Source: CAVUQH01 sp963774445
GTDB taxonomy: Bacteria; Myxococcota_A; Polyangia; Haliangiales; Haliangiaceae
DNA length: 64,000 bases
Reading direction: 5' to 3'
Assembly (NCBI GenBank): GCA_963774445.1
Contig: CAVZFC010000031.1
Span: 592,088 to 656,087 of the forward strand
Shown: positions 43,462 to 51,768 of the stretch, piece by piece
Position numbering within the stretch: the first letter of the stretch is position 1
Layout of the letters: the number at the start of each line of letters is the position of its first letter
Translations under genes and position numbers: made by a program
The notes under the pieces: model-generated
The model's database searches: none
Told to the model about the DNA's origin: nothing
The model's input: only the letters and a program-made list of their open reading frames with translations

Positions 43462-45279
43462 GTGGGGCGGAACAGCGACGAGGCTACGATCGATGCACCG
43501 CGGGGGGATTGGTCGCCCGAGCAGCTGTGCATCGCGGTCACCACCGGCGGTCCATTCGAGACGGTGCCGCTCGTGGTCGGCGGCAGCCAGACCGTCGGCC
43601 GCTCGTCGCGCTGCGATGTCTTGATCGACGATCCCTCGGTCTCGCGCCAGCACGCGAAGGTGCAGTGGATCGATGGCCGCGGGCTGTGCATCATGGATCT
43701 CGGCAGCTCCAACGGCGTGGTCGTCGGCGGCGTGCGGATTCCCGCCCAGACCTGGACGCCGGTGCAGGTCGGCGAGATGGTCAAAATCGGCTCGGCCCTG
43801 CTGATGGTGCGCCCCAAGCGGTCGAGCCGACCGCGCGGACTGTGGACGCACGGCTATTTCGCCAGCCGCCTCGAGGAAGAGTGCGCCCGCTGCTCCCGCG
43901 CCGGGACATCGTTCGCGGTGCTGCGCGTCGGCGTGCCGGCCACCTCCGACATCCACGCGGTAGAGGATGCGTTCGCCATCTGGCTGCGGGCCGCCGATGT
44001 GCTGGCCCGCTATGCGCCGCTCGAGTACGAGGTGCTCTACGTGGACACTACGGTGGAGCAGGCCGGGCTGGCCACCGACCGGCTCCTGCACGAGCTGGGA
44101 TCCCGCGCTCGGCTGGCACGGGCCGACGTGCGCATCGGGCTGGCCTGCTTTCCCCGCGACGCCCGATCGGCCGACGAGTTGTTGGCGTTTGCGTGTGACG
44201 CTGCGAGCCCGGAGCCGCGGCGGGACGGCGAGCAGCTCGAGACGCCGCTGGTCCTGGCGAACCTCGGAAAAGTCGCCGCCAGCGACATGAGCGTCCTGCT
44301 CCTGGGCGAGACCGGCGTGGGCAAGGAGATCTGCGCCGAGCGGATCCACGCGATCTCTCCGCGGGCCGGCGGCAGGCTCTTGCGCCTCAACTGCGCGGCA
44401 CTGTCAGAGACGCTGCTGGAGAGCGAGCTGTTCGGCCACGAGCGCGGCGCTTTCACCGGGGCGGCGCGGACCAAACCGGGCCTGCTCGAGACGGCGACCG
44501 GCGGTACGGTGCTGCTCGACGAGATCGGCGAGATGCCGCTGTCCACCCAGGCCAAGCTGCTGCGCGTGCTCGAGGAGCGCAAGATCCAGCGAGTTGGCGG
44601 GCTCGAGCCGATCGCCATCGACGTGCGTTTCATCGCGGCCACCAACCGCGATCTCGACGCCGAGGTAGTCGCCGGCCGGTTCCGCCAGGATCTGCTGTTC
44701 CGCCTCAACACCTTCACGTTTCACATTCCACCGCTGCGTGCGCGCGTCGGCGAGATCGAATCGCTGGCCCGCCACTTCATCCAGCGCGCCAGCCGGGCAA
44801 ATGGCCAGTCACCGCCGGCGCTGACCGCGCCCGCGCTCGAGATGCTGCGCCGCTACCCGTGGCCGGGCAATATCCGCGAGCTGCGCAACGTCGTCGAGCG
44901 GGCGGTGGTGCTCGCCGGCGCCGACCCGATCCGCCCCGAGCACCTGCCGGGCGACAAGATGAGCGCGACGCTGCTGCCCGGGCCCGTACCCGCTCGCCCG
45001 GCAGATCCGGACCGCGACGCGCTCGCGGAGTGGGACCAGCGCAAGACGTTGCAGTTCGACGCCCCGCCGGTCGTGTCCACGGCGCCCCCCCGCGCGACGG
45101 CGCCCGCTGCCGGCTCGCTGCAGGATTCGGTGGAAGAGGTCGAGCGTGCCCGCATCATCCAGGCGCTCGAAGAATGTGTGGGCAACCAGTCGCGCGCGGC
45201 CAAGCTCCTGGGTATCTCCCGCGGGACCCTCATCAAGCGTCTCGACCGCTACGGGATCCCGCGCCCGCGCAAACGCTGA
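43462..45279 (+). CDS. FHA-domain sigma54-dependent transcriptional activator
   Basis: 605 aa from a GTG. FHA domain at about 35-115 (VGRSSRCDVLI, SRQHAKV, LGSSNGV) that binds phosphothreonine, a linker domain with weak cyclase-like features (about 130-250), an AAA+ domain (about 262-490) with Walker A 282-289, GAFTGA 329-334 and LLDEIGE, and a Fis-type HTH at the C terminus (NQSRAAKLLGISRGTLIKRL). It couples Ser/Thr kinase signalling to RNA polymerase with sigma54, a common arrangement in myxobacteria. The GAACAA sites immediately upstream suggest it, or a partner, is controlled by that operator. Confidence 0.93.
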   Translation: MGRNSDEATIDAPRGDWSPEQLCIAVTTGGPFETVPLVVGGSQTVGRSSRCDVLIDDPSVSRQHAKVQWIDGRGLCIMDLGSSNGVVVGGVRIPAQTWTPVQVGEMVKIGSALLMVRPKRSSRPRGLWTHGYFASRLEEECARCSRAGTSFAVLRVGVPATSDIHAVEDAFAIWLRAADVLARYAPLEYEVLYVDTTVEQAGLATDRLLHELGSRARLARADVRIGLACFPRDARSADELLAFACDAASPEPRRDGEQLETPLVLANLGKVAASDMSVLLLGETGVGKEICAERIHAISPRAGGRLLRLNCAALSETLLESELFGHERGAFTGAARTKPGLLETATGGTVLLDEIGEMPLSTQAKLLRVLEERKIQRVGGLEPIAIDVRFIAATNRDLDAEVVAGRFRQDLLFRLNTFTFHIPPLRARVGEIESLARHFIQRASRANGQSPPALTAPALEMLRRYPWPGNIRELRNVVERAVVLAGADPIRPEHLPGDKMSATLLPGPVPARPADPDRDALAEWDQRKTLQFDAPPVVSTAPPRATAPAAGSLQDSVEEVERARIIQALEECVGNQSRAAKLLGISRGTLIKRLDRYGIPRPRKR

Positions 45280-45297
45280 CCGGTCGACAAGAAAAGG

Positions 45298-45333
45298 CCA
45301 GCGCGCCGGCGTCCGTGGACGCCGACGCGCTGG
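45298..45333 (-). terminator. Strong hairpin terminator between convergent genes
   Basis: A 17-base stem with one mismatch (45298-45314 and 45317-45333) and a 2-base loop. On the minus strand it is followed by CCTTTTCTTG, so it should end transcription of the decahaem cytochrome gene, and possibly of the activator gene from the other side. Confidence 0.8.
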
Positions 45334-45356
45334 GTCCTACCGGTCCCGCGCGGCCC

Positions 45357-48158
45357 TTAGCGCGGGTATGGCGGTACGTACGGGTCCCAGATGTTGTGGA
45401 CCTCGGCCGGCGAGAAGTCCTTGCCCGGGCCGTGGCAGGTCGCACACGACTCGTTCTCGTCGCCGTTCCACGGATCCCATGGGGTCAGATCGACCGTCAT
45501 GAGTTGGGCATGGGCTTTGGTCGAGTCGCTGTCGTGACACGACAGGCAGATGAGGCGGGACGGCTTCTGCATCCAGGTGTCGCTCTCGGAGTGGCACTTG
45601 GTGCAGTTGCGGATGTCCTGCGGGAAGATGACGTCCGAGTAGTCCTCGCCGCCGACGATCTCCTCCGGCTTGTCCAGATACTTGCCGCGGTGGACGCCGT
45701 GAATGCGCCGTGCCAGCGGTGCTGCGCCGAAGCCAAAGTTGCCGCGCCCCGGAGCGGCGTAGGCACCCCAGCCGTCGAGCGGGTCGGACGCCAACCGATC
45801 CGGCATTTGCCGGCGGTAGTCGTGGCAGCTGCCGCAGATGTCCGGATTGAACGGCACGGCGAAGTAGCCCGAGTGCATCGTCGTGTCCTCGTGGCAGCTC
45901 GTGCAGCTGGTCGCGACCATCTTCTCCGGGGTCGCCGTCCCGACCTGGAAGGTCGTGGACGCGATCGACATCGGCGGCACCTTGCCGGCCTCGACGAACA
46001 GGGTGTAGGTGCCGGGGGGCACGCTGCCCATGTCGTCGAGCTTGTACTTTACGTCGCCAGTGCTCCAGACGAAGCGGGTGTCGTCCAGCGAGGGCTGACC
46101 GACGTGCTTGTAGAAGACGTTCTCTGCGTAGTATCCGGTGTCCAAGGCAGTGAACATGGTGTCCTGCACGAAGCCCATGGTGTTGGCGACGGCGCCGCTG
46201 CTGAGGATGGTCAGCCCGGAGTAGCTGGTCGAAGGCTTGACCAGGATGGTCACGTCTCCAGCGTCGTTGACCGCGTAGGCCTCCGACGAGAAGAGCGGAT
46301 CACCGTTGAGCCAGGCCACGACCTCGTCGGCGGTGGCGGCGTTCTGGTCGGTGAAGGTGCCGGCCGGGGCGTCGTTGGGATCCAGAGACATCGGTCTCCA
46401 GCCAATCGTCAGATCGAGGGTCGGGTTGGAGGCGTCGGCCAGATCCCAGGGACCGGCGTTGCCGCTGGTCGCCTCGGCTCGAGCCGCGGTGGTCAGCGCC
46501 GGAACGCGCTTGGCACGCGGGCCGCTCACGTACATGTACGCGCGGCTGAAGTTCGCGTCTGTGAGATCGGCGGTGTGATCGATCGGTCCGCTGCCGTCGT
46601 CGAGCACGATGGTGACGTTCGGTGTCTCGCCCGCGACGTAGTAGGTGCCGTTGCCGGGCGGGTCCATGGTCAGGCTGATCGTGTACTGGCGCGTCGGCGC
46701 GGCGACCTCGTGGACCGTGGTGACCGGCGCGATCCCCGCGGTCGCGCTGTGGCAGGTGCCACAGGTCGAATCGTCGGCCGGGTTGCCGCCGCTGTGCGTG
46801 CGCAGCTCGCAGTCGCCCGTCGTCGTGTTGCATTTGCCGTTGAGACCGCTGAACACGCCGTTGCAGTCGCCGTCGGAGGTGCAGCTGCTCATCCCCGCGG
46901 TCTTGAACGGCTCGTAGGCGCCGGTGGTGAAGTTCAGGTTGTCGTGGCAGGCGCCGCAGGCCTGCCGGTTGATCTCGGTCTTCCAGGCATCGTTGGTGTG
47001 GCACTTGGTGCAGGTCCGGACGTCAGCCGGGAACACCAGCCCCTCGTAAGCCTCGAAATCTCCGTAGACCGGGTTGGTGTCGAGGTCGCTGAGCAGCTTC
47101 TCGCCCATGTGCACGCCGTGGACCCGGCGGATGATCGGATCCGACATGTACGACCAGTTCTCGGTGCCGTCGGCGCACTTGTAGACGGAGCCGGAGCGCT
47201 GCGCCTTGGAGCCGTCGTCGCACTTGCGGATGCTGGCGTAGCCTTCCTGGTTGTGGCACATGCGGCAGGTCTTGATCGGTACCGAATCGATCTCGGGGCT
47301 GCCGGTCGGGCTGTGGCCCGGATCGACGTGGTGCATGTACATCTGCCCGCTGGCCGTGCCCTTGTGGCAGTCGGCGCAGTTGTTGACCAGCTCCGGCTCG
47401 ACGGTGCCCGTGCCGATCTGCACGTCGGCGAGCTCGAACACGCGGTCGAAGTCGTAGTTGGCGGCGATGGCGCGGAAGCCGATGGTGTAGGTGCCGGGGG
47501 CCTCGCTGCTGATCGCCTGGGTCGTATAGACCAGCTTGTTGCCGGTCACCGTGAGGTCGGCGAGGCCGGACTCCTTGAGGTCGATGTAGTGGTGTGGCGA
47601 GCTCGCGCGGTCGGTGTTGGCGTTGAGCAGCGCGGACGCCGTGACGTTCTCGAGCGGGTCGCGCGGCCCGTTCATGTACAGCGCCGCCGTGCCCATGTCG
47701 TCCAGGGTTACCGGGTTGCCCGCCGAGTCGGTCATCACGATGGTGATGACAATCGTCTCGCCGGTGCCGTAGTAGGTGCCGTTGGCGGGCGCCGACGTGG
47801 TGATCGTGGCGGCCAGCCCCGGCGTTTCTCCACCCGGCAGGCCGGGCTTGCCGTCGTTGACGGTGATCGAGGTGCCGTCGTCGCAGGCGATGGTCTTGGT
47901 GCCGTCGCCGTTGTCCGTGACCGTGCAGGTGCCGTCTGCACCATCGTTCACCGTCACCGAGGTTCCGTCGTCACAGGCGATCGTCTTGGTGCCGTCCCCG
48001 TTGTCGGTGACGGTACAGGACGTGCCATTCGTGCCATCCGTTCCGTTCGTTCCATCGGTTCCGTTGGCGCCGTCGCTGCCGGAACACGACGCTCCGAGTA
48101 TCAAGAAAGTGGCTGCCGCAAGCGATGCGACCCACGGCATGCGTGATGTAGAGCCCAA
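45357..48158 (-). CDS. Second OmcA/MtrC-family decahaem cytochrome lipoprotein
   Basis: 933 aa from a TTG with AGGAGGT 5 bases upstream. Lipobox LGASC, then an Asn-Gly-Thr-Asp collagen-like tract and two copies of a Cys-bearing TVTDNGDGTKTIACDDG unit (about 47-105). Ten CXXCH sites in two pentahaem groups (five at about 285-480 and five at 760-920), each after a beta domain, give the OmcA/MtrC layout. It is divergent from a LysR regulator, away from the main cluster, so it is probably a separately regulated surface reductase. Ten haems plus the 67 of the cluster give 77 in the window. Confidence 0.92.
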   Translation of the reverse strand: MGSTSRMPWVASLAAATFLILGASCSGSDGANGTDGTNGTDGTNGTSCTVTDNGDGTKTIACDDGTSVTVNDGADGTCTVTDNGDGTKTIACDDGTSITVNDGKPGLPGGETPGLAATITTSAPANGTYYGTGETIVITIVMTDSAGNPVTLDDMGTAALYMNGPRDPLENVTASALLNANTDRASSPHHYIDLKESGLADLTVTGNKLVYTTQAISSEAPGTYTIGFRAIAANYDFDRVFELADVQIGTGTVEPELVNNCADCHKGTASGQMYMHHVDPGHSPTGSPEIDSVPIKTCRMCHNQEGYASIRKCDDGSKAQRSGSVYKCADGTENWSYMSDPIIRRVHGVHMGEKLLSDLDTNPVYGDFEAYEGLVFPADVRTCTKCHTNDAWKTEINRQACGACHDNLNFTTGAYEPFKTAGMSSCTSDGDCNGVFSGLNGKCNTTTGDCELRTHSGGNPADDSTCGTCHSATAGIAPVTTVHEVAAPTRQYTISLTMDPPGNGTYYVAGETPNVTIVLDDGSGPIDHTADLTDANFSRAYMYVSGPRAKRVPALTTAARAEATSGNAGPWDLADASNPTLDLTIGWRPMSLDPNDAPAGTFTDQNAATADEVVAWLNGDPLFSSEAYAVNDAGDVTILVKPSTSYSGLTILSSGAVANTMGFVQDTMFTALDTGYYAENVFYKHVGQPSLDDTRFVWSTGDVKYKLDDMGSVPPGTYTLFVEAGKVPPMSIASTTFQVGTATPEKMVATSCTSCHEDTTMHSGYFAVPFNPDICGSCHDYRRQMPDRLASDPLDGWGAYAAPGRGNFGFGAAPLARRIHGVHRGKYLDKPEEIVGGEDYSDVIFPQDIRNCTKCHSESDTWMQKPSRLICLSCHDSDSTKAHAQLMTVDLTPWDPWNGDENESCATCHGPGKDFSPAEVHNIWDPYVPPYPR
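47856..48020 (-). repeat. Tandem duplication in the cytochrome N terminus
   Basis: Two copies of about 80 bases (near 47856-47935 and 47940-48020), about 85% identical, encode the repeated Cys-containing linker unit of the decahaem lipoprotein. They extend the stalk between lipid anchor and haem domains. Confidence 0.65.
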
Positions 48159-48502
48159 ACGCTACCTCCTGGTCAGTTGCTTCGCGGCGGCTGCCGCGGA
48201 GAATTTCGCAGGATTCGTTTGCACCGGGAATGCCACCGTCGTTCTCGCTGGTTGTGTTGACTGCCGGCCCCAGCGGGCGATCGCAGACGCGAAAGAATTG
48301 CGATCGAGCGCGCGGGCGATGAAAACGTCGCGTGCAAGTCGCGCGGCGTCCGCGCTCGACCTCGGGGCCATCATGATCGAGTTCGATGGAAGCCATCGGG
48401 CTTTCCGATGGCTTCCGCTCGCTTCCACGACCCGCCGCGGGTGGACCTCCGGACAGGCCTCTCCGGCCACCGTTGGCCCCGGGTTTGCTCCGGCTCGAAG
48501 GC
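48159..48502. promoter_or_regulatory. Divergent promoter region, cytochrome / LysR
   Basis: A 344-base gap between the divergent start codons, less GC-rich near the cytochrome end. It contains an 11-base perfect inverted repeat at 48388-48416. LysR regulators usually control the divergent gene from such a gap. I could not place a -35/-10 pair with confidence. Confidence 0.5.
48388..48416. other. 11-bp perfect inverted repeat upstream of lysR-type gene
   Basis: GGAAGCCATCG (48388-48398) and its complement (48406-48416) around a 7-base loop, 86 bases before the ATG. It could be the LysR operator or an RNA hairpin in the leader. Confidence 0.5.
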
Positions 48503-49432
48503 ATGTCAGGCGGCTTGACGGTCGATCAGTTGAAGTTGTTCTTGTGCGTGGCCGAGGAGGGCAGCTTTTCCGCGGGGGCTCGACGGTTGGGCAAGACGCA
48601 GTCGTCCGTGAGCTACGGGATCTCGCAACTGGAGAAGAGCCTGTCGGTGCAGTTGTTCGATCGGCAGGGGCGCAAGGCGGAGCTCACCGAGGCCGGCCGG
48701 GTTCTCATCGAGGACGCGCGCGGGGTCCTCGACCGCTTGAGCCGGTTCAGCGCTCACGCCGGGGCGCTCGCCAGCGGGGTCGAGAGCTCGGTGCGCGTGG
48801 TCGTCGACGCGCTGTTTCCCGCAGCGGTCCTGGCGACGGCTTGTCGCGCGTTCCACGGCGAGTTCCCGGCGGTTCGTTTGCACGTCCAGGCCGAGGTGCG
48901 CCGGGAGGTGGTTCGGCGGGTTCTCGAGCGCGCGTGCGACCTCGGGATCGGACGACCGGTCGGCGGCGATCTGCTGGAGCTGGATCGCCGCTTTCTCGCG
49001 AACATCGCCCTGGTGCCGGTCGCCTCCGCGGACCATCCGCTGGCGCGCGTGGCGGGAGAGATCTCCACCGAGCGGGTGCGCGATGTCGTACAGATCATCA
49101 TCGCCGAGCGCAGTCGGGGCCTGGAGAGTCCGTTTCACACCGTGCTGTCGCGGACGACGTGGCGCGTCGCGGACTCCGCGACCAAGCTCGCGCTGATCCG
49201 CAGCGGTCTCGGCTGGGGCAACCTGCCGATCGACACGGTCGCCGACGATCTGGCCGCCGGTCGGCTCGCACGCCTGACGCTGGCCGAGTGGGGGCCCAAG
49301 CCGATCCTGATTCCGATGTCGTCGTTTGCGCGCGTCGATGCGCCGCGGGGACGCGCTGCTGCCTGGCTGCGCCGCGACCTGGAGAGGTTGTGTCACACTG
49401 CCGAGGACAGCAGACGACGCGCGGTCGGTTGA
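48503..49432 (+). CDS. LysR-family transcriptional regulator
   Basis: 309 aa from the ATG at 48503. Winged HTH at 1-62 (LFLCVAEEGSFSAGARRLGKTQSSVSYGISQLEKSL) and a periplasmic-binding-like ligand domain to about 295. It is divergent from the second decahaem cytochrome and most likely controls it, probably together with itself. The ligand is unknown. Confidence 0.9.
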   Translation: MSGGLTVDQLKLFLCVAEEGSFSAGARRLGKTQSSVSYGISQLEKSLSVQLFDRQGRKAELTEAGRVLIEDARGVLDRLSRFSAHAGALASGVESSVRVVVDALFPAAVLATACRAFHGEFPAVRLHVQAEVRREVVRRVLERACDLGIGRPVGGDLLELDRRFLANIALVPVASADHPLARVAGEISTERVRDVVQIIIAERSRGLESPFHTVLSRTTWRVADSATKLALIRSGLGWGNLPIDTVADDLAAGRLARLTLAEWGPKPILIPMSSFARVDAPRGRAAAWLRRDLERLCHTAEDSRRRAVG

Positions 49433-49587
49433 GCGTGGCCAGTGGGGTTGGGACAGTGCAACTGGTTGTCTGCAGCGAAACGCAGGTTGCGTCCCGTCGC
49501 CCCTGCAACTCGCTGAATCGAGCTGCGCGTGTGTGGTGGGTCGCGCGAATCGCAGCTGGCATGCTGATTGCGGTCGCGCGGCATGCC

Positions 49588-50559
49588 ATGTCCAACGCTG
49601 TGCGCCTCCTCCTCTTTGCCTCGGTCTTGTCGGCCTGCAGTAGTCGGGTTGGATCCGCAGATCCCGACGCGGCCGGCGGGACGGCCGACGCCGATGTTTC
49701 CGGGCAGCACGATGCCGCGGCGCTGCCGCCCCAGCCCGACGCCGGGGGCGGGCCCCAGCGCCCGGCGCTGTTCTTGGCCGCGAGCAACTACCTCGAGCAA
49801 CGCGACGAGCTGCGCGGCTACGGGCCGTTCGTCGTCTACGCCTGGGCGACCGACCCGGCGCTGTCGAACCCGCAGCAATACGACCGAGAGCTGTCGGCAC
49901 TCGCGGCCATCAACGATCCCGACGTCGTGGAGATCGTCATGTTCTCGTCCTACCGCACCCTGTCCGACAAGCTGTCGCAGCCGGGCCACGCCGACTACCT
50001 GCGTTCCATCGGCGTGACCGGCTTCGGCTTCAACTCGGAGGGGTTCATGACCCCGGCGGACCAGATGAACAGCCTGGGTGACACCGATCCGTCGACCAAC
50101 GCCGTCGCCCGGTTCTCGTCGATCGCCCAGGCCGCAGGCTTCGACGTGTTGTGGGGGCCGATCCGCGTGACCGCCGACGCGGTCGGCGATCCGGCGCTCG
50201 CCACCATGTTCGGCGCCGGGCTCGATGGCGTCGGCCTGCAGGAGCAGCAGTTCATCGAGTCCGCGTGCGTCGACGACCGCGCCGCGGCGGTTGCGGCGAC
50301 CGCCGCGCGTTACCGCGCGATGGCAGCGTCCGAGGGTGGCAGCGCGCAGATCGACGTTCAGATCATGCCCAGCCGCTGCCTGTCCGGCGACACCTATGCC
50401 GCGGCGCACTGCGGCACGGCGATCACGGCCGACTACGATCACTGCGCTCAGTTCGCAGCGGCGATCGCGGACCAGGTCGACTCGATCGGGATCTGGGCCT
50501 CCAGCCCGACCGACCGCGCGGGCCTGGTGCCCCTGGTGCGCCGCCTGCGCGGGCAGTAG
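49588..50559 (+). CDS. Lipoprotein with TIM-barrel-like secreted domain
   Basis: 323 aa. Lipobox LSAC, an Ala/Asp/Gly/Pro linker, then an alpha/beta domain (about 60-320) with repeated strand-helix units (RYGPFVVYAW..., DVVEIVMFSS, GFGFNSEGF, DVLWGPIRVT, DGVGLQEQQ, QIDVQIMPSRC, SIGIWAS). The order of strands suggests a (beta/alpha)8 barrel, so a glycoside hydrolase-like role is possible, but no catalytic acid can be assigned. Follows the LysR gene by 155 bases. Confidence 0.55.
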   Translation: MSNAVRLLLFASVLSACSSRVGSADPDAAGGTADADVSGQHDAAALPPQPDAGGGPQRPALFLAASNYLEQRDELRGYGPFVVYAWATDPALSNPQQYDRELSALAAINDPDVVEIVMFSSYRTLSDKLSQPGHADYLRSIGVTGFGFNSEGFMTPADQMNSLGDTDPSTNAVARFSSIAQAAGFDVLWGPIRVTADAVGDPALATMFGAGLDGVGLQEQQFIESACVDDRAAAVAATAARYRAMAASEGGSAQIDVQIMPSRCLSGDTYAAAHCGTAITADYDHCAQFAAAIADQVDSIGIWASSPTDRAGLVPLVRRLRGQ

Positions 50560-50630
50560 ACCGGGCGCGACGCGGCCCTGCGACGCTGCTATGCGATTTG
50601 GCGAGCGTTCGCAAAACGGTCGGCGCTCTT

Positions 50631-50881
50631 GGGCTGTCCCGATTTGGGGAGACGCAGAGCCGACGCAGAGGCGCCTCGTTCCTAGAATCCGGTCGTCCTG
50701 AGCGCAGCCCGCGCAACGCGCGGGCGCAGTCGAAGGACGCATCCGAAGCGCCTCGCGCTACCGCCGCCGAGGGCTCCGGTTCTGCAGGCTGCGCCCTTCG
50801 ACAGCGCTGAGCACGCTGCGCGCGCTCAGCGCGCTCAGGGCGACCGGGTACCAAGATTGGCGCTCCAAATAGGGACAGCCC
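50631..50881. repeat. 251-bp imperfect palindrome between convergent genes
   Basis: Outer arms GGGCTGTCCCGATTTGG (50631-50647) and CCAAATAGGGACAGCCC (50865-50881) match at 16 of 17 positions. Inner arms around GGTCGTCCTGAGC (50691-50703) and GCTCAGGGCGACC (about 50834-50846), and GTCGAAGG (about 50730) with CCTTCGAC (about 50794), are also complementary. It fills the whole gap between the convergent lipoprotein and DUF3996-like genes. It resembles a REP/MITE-like element or a large bidirectional terminator; no transposase is present. Confidence 0.65.
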
Positions 50882-51547
50882 TTAGTTGAAGTAGTAGCGC
50901 AGGCCGAGGGCAGCGTCGATGTCGAAGTAGAGCGCGTTGTCGTAGCGGCTGTCGTAGTTCACGAGGATGTCGAAGACCGGCACGACCTCGAAGAAGATGT
51001 CGATCGGCACGTTGTTGAAGTCGAACGCGATGCCCAGCGGTCCGCGCACGCCGACCGCCGTGTAGTTGCGGTAGTAGTAGTCGCAGACGCCGCCGCCTCG
51101 GTACTGGTAGCAGCGGTCTCCGTCCAGGAGTCGGGCGCCGACGCCGAAGTAGAGGGGCAGCTCGAAGGCGTGCGCCGACACCAGGCTCACCGGGTGCCAG
51201 AGGAAGTCCGCGTGCAGGTGGAGCCCGCGGCGATCTCGGTAGCCGTAGATCGTGCCCAGGCCGAAGTCGAGCGCGGTCGAGCGACCGACGAAGTACTTGC
51301 CCGACAGACCGGTGGGCGCGCCGAGCATCAGCCCGAGGCCAAAGGTCTTGTTCGCCTCGAAGTTGGACCTGTGCCGCGTCGGGCGAGGCCGGGCCTCGGC
51401 GGTTGACGAAACCGACACACCAGCGATGACCATCGCCGTCGCTGCAGCCAACAGCGCGAGGCGCGCGGGGCGGGCGCCCCGAGGGTTCGCGTGGTGCGGG
51501 TCGGTGGTGGACGTTGTCCGCAGGGGTCGAGTCGTACCTTGTCGCAT
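50882..51547 (-). CDS. DUF3996-like outer-membrane protein
   Basis: 221 aa, GGAGGG before the ATG at 51547. A long basic leader then a signal peptide ending STAEA; mature chain of eight or so beta strands starting FGLGLMLGAPTGLSGKYFVG, the opening of DUF3996 proteins (Borrelia BAPKO_0422-like), with a Cys pair in CYQYRGGGVC. Ends in Tyr-Tyr-Phe-Asn, a typical barrel end recognised by BAM. The stop codon begins at the edge of the large palindrome. Confidence 0.75.
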   Translation of the reverse strand: MRQGTTRPLRTTSTTDPHHANPRGARPARLALLAAATAMVIAGVSVSSTAEARPRPTRHRSNFEANKTFGLGLMLGAPTGLSGKYFVGRSTALDFGLGTIYGYRDRRGLHLHADFLWHPVSLVSAHAFELPLYFGVGARLLDGDRCYQYRGGGVCDYYYRNYTAVGVRGPLGIAFDFNNVPIDIFFEVVPVFDILVNYDSRYDNALYFDIDAALGLRYYFN

Positions 51548-51768
51548 GCTGGTTCCCTCCCGAATACGTTCGGCGGACGTGCGCCGAGTCTTGTGCAGGC
51601 CGTGTGCCGGCCGGGTTGCCGCTCGATTGTGGTCGATACTGGCCCAAGTACGCAAAGTCGTGGAGCGCACGGAACCGTTCGGTTCCCCGGTGTGGACAAG
51701 CGGCACAGGGTGCCGTCAGAGAGATAGATGCAGCGTATCGGCCATATCTGTGATAGGTAGGCGGTCTC

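Noticed and set aside
44859..48146. A 1,095-codon open frame on the plus strand over the decahaem cytochrome gene
   Set aside because: It is an antisense shadow of a gene with ten CXXCH motifs, strong ribosome site and lipobox; the frame is open only because of high GC.
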